From: Aneurinibacillus terranovensis DSM 18919
GTDB taxonomy: Bacteria; Bacillota; Bacilli; Aneurinibacillales; Aneurinibacillaceae
Assembly: GCF_000430625.1 (NCBI RefSeq)
Contig: NZ_AUMJ01000052.1
Coordinates: forward strand, 1 to 42,288
Length of the DNA: 42,288 nucleotides
Reading direction: 5' to 3'
The translations under genes and the position numbers were made by a program. Below, one piece after another: positions 40,125-42,288 of the stretch. The notes beneath the pieces are model-generated. The model ran no database searches and was not told the DNA's origin. It saw only the letters and a list, made by a program, of their open reading frames with translations. Position 1 is the stretch's first letter, and every line of letters starts with the position of its first letter.

Positions 40125-41774
40125 CTAATACTCAGGATATTGATTTAAAAATTCCTCGCGCTGCGCATCGCTCAAAAGGAGAGTATACCCCATTCGTTTA
40201 TTGTCCGGGGGAGGAGCCTGCACCCACCCTTCTTGCTCTAGATCTTGCAAGATTTCTACACATCGTTGGCGTGCAACATGCAAGTGCTGTTGTAAATCGT
40301 CCATTCGTGCAACCCCCATATCGGCAATACGTAGTTTTGCTTTTGTGAGTATATCAAGCGAATCTATCGAGCTCTCACTAGGTAAGGAACCCTGCAAGAC
40401 CTCTTCATACTGGATCTCTTCCTCCTCTTCAGAGAATGACGGGATCTCTCCGAATAGTTGATTTTCGGTGGTTTTTGGGGGAACCAGAAAATCTTTTAGA
40501 TGTGGGCCGGGTGCCGCCTCATCCTCTTCAATAAAAGGCGTTTGGATGAAAATTTCTTCCGGTCCGGTTCCCTGTAAAATAAACCGTCCTTTCATTTCTG
40601 GGTCTAACTCTGTGCTCGCCATCTGGTTGTCCAAAATCGTCCTTGAAGCTGCCCCGCTTACACAATACCCGGCCAAACGAATAGGCAAGTTATCTTTAAT
40701 GTACGTAGGTATATTTTCTTTTTGAGGTTTCTGCGTAGCGATAATCAGATGAATGCCTTGAGAACGAGAGGTTTCCCCTAATTCCTTAACCATCGTTAGT
40801 ATCCCATCACTTAAATCCCTGGTTGACTTCGGAACATTTACAACTTGGGAGACTTCATCGATGATGACATAAACTCTTTCCAACCATCCTACTTTTTTAC
40901 GGTATGCATCTATATTTTTAACGCCATGTTTCAAAAATAACTCCATACGATATTTATTTAATCGCTGAAGACGGAGCAAAAGCTTAAATACATTCTTTAA
41001 ATCTGAAACAACACAATAACCGGCTGAAGCATAAACAGAGAATTCTACGCCTCCTTTTAAATCAATAAAATAAGCATACGACCTCCGAATAATTTGAACG
41101 GCCATTGAATTGACAAGAACAGATTTCCCGCTTCCCGTGGTTCCACCAACCAATGCATGTGGAAACTTTGAAAAATCCACATAGATGGGTCCGTCAGCAC
41201 TTTCACCGACCCATACAAGAGCATCATTTGAATGAATTTTTTCAAGTGAAAACTTCACGAATTTAGGAATTTTCCTTTTATTGATGTAAACCATAACCCA
41301 GTCCATTCTCTCAGGGTGATAGCTGATTTTATTTATCCGTTTCCCAATGTAGCGTTCCAATCGACTTCGCTGGTTGAGTACATCTTCAAGAGAAAGGGTA
41401 TATGAAATAGAAATAATAAATTCAATTTTATGCTCATCCTCGGTATATGAATAGCAGCTTGCTTCCCCTCTACTTAAAAATTGGCGACAAAATTCATTGA
41501 TTTTATCAGCCATAGGGTGCTGCACATTCGGTATAGGCAGCTGTTCCAAATGACTTCCCAGAATAAGCTCAGGTTTTTCTGTTTGTGCTTGTCCTTCATT
41601 GTTCATGCGTTGTTTCAAAAAAGGACTCAATATGAGGACGATAAGTCCGGTCCACCCAATCGCAGATACAAGGGTGAGGAAAAGATAATACTCTCTTAAC
41701 TCTTTAAGCCCTCTAATCGCCAAAGGGCCAAATGCCAGGATAGCAAAAAAAACGAATTGGTCATTTTTTTTCAC
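40125..41774 (-). CDS. FtsK/SpoIIIE-type DNA translocase (TcpA-like coupling protein)
   Basis: The 549-residue protein has two N-terminal membrane helices (about 8-20 and 30-51), a linker, and a RecA-type motor with Walker A GGTTGSGKS (about 210-218) and Walker B YVIIDEVSQ. The ATP-site sequence IIATQKPQKENIPTYIKDNL follows. The C-terminus (about 470-549) resembles an FtsK gamma-like winged helix (LRIADMGVARMDDLQQHLHV, ARQRCVEILQDLEQEGWVQ). In Gram-positive mating systems TcpA-type proteins dock the DNA substrate at the channel. The GTG at 41774 follows GGGGGTGGAG and overlaps the truncated upstream gene by 4 bases. Confidence 0.85.
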   Translation of the reverse strand: MKKNDQFVFFAILAFGPLAIRGLKELREYYLFLTLVSAIGWTGLIVLILSPFLKQRMNNEGQAQTEKPELILGSHLEQLPIPNVQHPMADKINEFCRQFLSRGEASCYSYTEDEHKIEFIISISYTLSLEDVLNQRSRLERYIGKRINKISYHPERMDWVMVYINKRKIPKFVKFSLEKIHSNDALVWVGESADGPIYVDFSKFPHALVGGTTGSGKSVLVNSMAVQIIRRSYAYFIDLKGGVEFSVYASAGYCVVSDLKNVFKLLLRLQRLNKYRMELFLKHGVKNIDAYRKKVGWLERVYVIIDEVSQVVNVPKSTRDLSDGILTMVKELGETSRSQGIHLIIATQKPQKENIPTYIKDNLPIRLAGYCVSGAASRTILDNQMASTELDPEMKGRFILQGTGPEEIFIQTPFIEEDEAAPGPHLKDFLVPPKTTENQLFGEIPSFSEEEEEIQYEEVLQGSLPSESSIDSLDILTKAKLRIADMGVARMDDLQQHLHVARQRCVEILQDLEQEGWVQAPPPDNKRMGYTLLLSDAQREEFLNQYPEY

Positions 41775-41929
41775 CTGGAGTCTCCACCCCCACTTTCTAC
41801 AAATGGCCACTCTTGCTTGTTGTTTTCATGCATCATCGTTGATTTTTGTTCGATTCTTTCCATTTTGATCGGTTCACTTGATACAGATGCAGTTTCTTGT
41901 AACCGGTAAACTAGAATTAACAGATTTCG
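41771..41929 (-). pseudogene. 3' end of a membrane protein gene, cut by IS21
   Basis: The last 52 codons of an open frame remain. They read NLLILVYRLQETASVSSEPI, then KMERIEQKSTMMHENNKQEW and the C-terminus GGGDSR. The stop TGA overlaps the coupling-ATPase GTG, so translation was coupled. No start codon with a ribosome site is present; an internal ATG at 41863 has none. The upstream part ends in IS21 sequence. The product may have been a small accessory of the coupling protein. Confidence 0.5.
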
Positions 41930-41975
41930 CTAAATAAGAATGAGCAAAATTTCCCATACCCTTCCTATTAATCTA

Positions 41976-42000
41976 TGATAGAACTGGAAATTCTATCATC
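41976..42000. promoter_or_regulatory. 9-bp palindrome upstream of the IS21 transposase
   Basis: ATGATAGAA (41976-41984) and TTCTATCAT (41992-42000) form a perfect inverted repeat with a 7-bp spacer, placed 13 bp before the transposase start. It may be an operator or part of the terminal transposase-binding repeats. Confidence 0.5.
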
Positions 42001-42013
42001 AGGGGGAAGCGGT

Positions 42014-42288
42014 GTGAGGAACGAAGAAAGGTGGTCTATGTACTTCGCTATTCGGCAACAGAAGGAGATGGGATTAAAGAAATCCCAAGTGGCAAGGAAT
42101 CTAAATATATCCCGGAATACGGTCATCAAGTTCTGGGACATGACAATCGAAGAATACAAAACGTTTATGGAGGGACTTGAGACACGAACAAAGAAGTTGG
42201 AGTCTTTTGAATCAGAGATTGTTGGGTGGTTGCGAGAGTACCCGGATCTATCTGCTGCCCAGATTATGGATTGGTTGAAGGAACACCA
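42014..42288 (+). CDS. istA: IS21-family transposase IstA, N-terminal part (runs off the window)
   Basis: The frame opens at GTG 42014 with AGGGGGA upstream (42001-42007) and remains open to the end. The product begins with a helix-turn-helix of the IS21 type (YFAIRQQKEMGLKKSQVARN, then NISRNTVIKFWDM) and continues with a second DNA-binding segment (WLREYPDLSAAQIMDWLKEH). IstA is the DDE transposase and would be followed by IstB. The catalytic domain lies beyond the edge. Nothing in the visible part is disrupted. Confidence 0.85.
   Translation, partial: MRNEERWSMYFAIRQQKEMGLKKSQVARNLNISRNTVIKFWDMTIEEYKTFMEGLETRTKKLESFESEIVGWLREYPDLSAAQIMDWLKEH

Larger units (their letters stand above)
41898..42288 (+). 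mobile_element. IS21-family element, left part
   Basis: The window ends inside this element. It has an AT-rich left region, a palindrome and the start of istA on the plus strand. The exact outer end lies between about 41898 and 41925. Its insertion removed the start of the gene before the coupling ATPase. Confidence 0.6.

Noticed and set aside
1-42288. CRISPR array
   Set aside because: No regularly spaced short repeats with unique spacers were seen. The repeats found are duplications of pilin, leader and stalk sequences.

Overview
The window looks like part of a large mobile element (conjugative plasmid or integrative conjugative element) from a Gram-positive spore-former of the Bacillales. 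Supporting signs are strong AGGAGG-type ribosome sites, frequent GTG and TTG starts, moderate GC, an S-layer-homology protein, a copper-amine-oxidase-N protein and a sporulation-kinase-like histidine kinase. These surface families suggest a Paenibacillaceae/Brevibacillus-like host, but that is inference. Almost every gene reads on the minus strand. I see no relaxase, replication initiator or rRNA/tRNA.

Region 1 (1-9.7 kb) is cargo and insertion-sequence debris. It holds a two-gene operon for a P47-like (TULIP) protein and a 1184-residue protein with an N-terminal beta-propeller and a hydrophobic helical C-terminus. An IS1182-type transposase tail follows, then a soluble histidine kinase coupled to a lone ketosynthase whose first catalytic His is Gln, and then an IS3-family element with its catalytic core deleted.

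Region 2 (9.8-13.6 kb) is a surface-protein locus: a small ORF, a secreted copper-amine-oxidase-N protein, a secreted stalked protein, a 3'-truncated paralogue of it, and a tyrosine recombinase. The two paralogues share a 30-bp leader and a 113-bp stalk segment in direct orientation, which suggests cassette exchange.

Region 3 (13.7-20.7 kb) is an operon of a YdjM-like membrane protein, a VirB4-like ATPase, a CpaE/TadZ-like protein with an altered P-loop and a secreted CARDB protein, preceded by a separately terminated SLH protein.

Region 4 (20.8-23.5 kb) is a regulatory and stability island: an XRE regulator with palindromic operators, a coupled unknown pair broken by an IS remnant, and an antitoxin-Doc-unknown three-gene operon. 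An 18-bp direct repeat brackets its left part.

Region 5 (23.7-41.8 kb) is the core machine. Minus-strand genes, largely overlapping or tightly spaced, run from an FtsK-type coupling ATPase, a VirB2-like small membrane protein, a lysozyme-NlpC/P60 hydrolase (frameshifted), a VirB8-like and a VirB6-like protein and a VirB3/ParA fusion into CpaE, CpaB, TadA, TadB, TadC, two pilins, TadE/TadG-like pseudopilins, a prepilin peptidase and accessory secreted proteins. It thus joins a type IV secretion mating channel to a Tad/Flp-type pilus. The window ends inside an IS21-family transposase that has cut off the gene upstream of the coupling ATPase.
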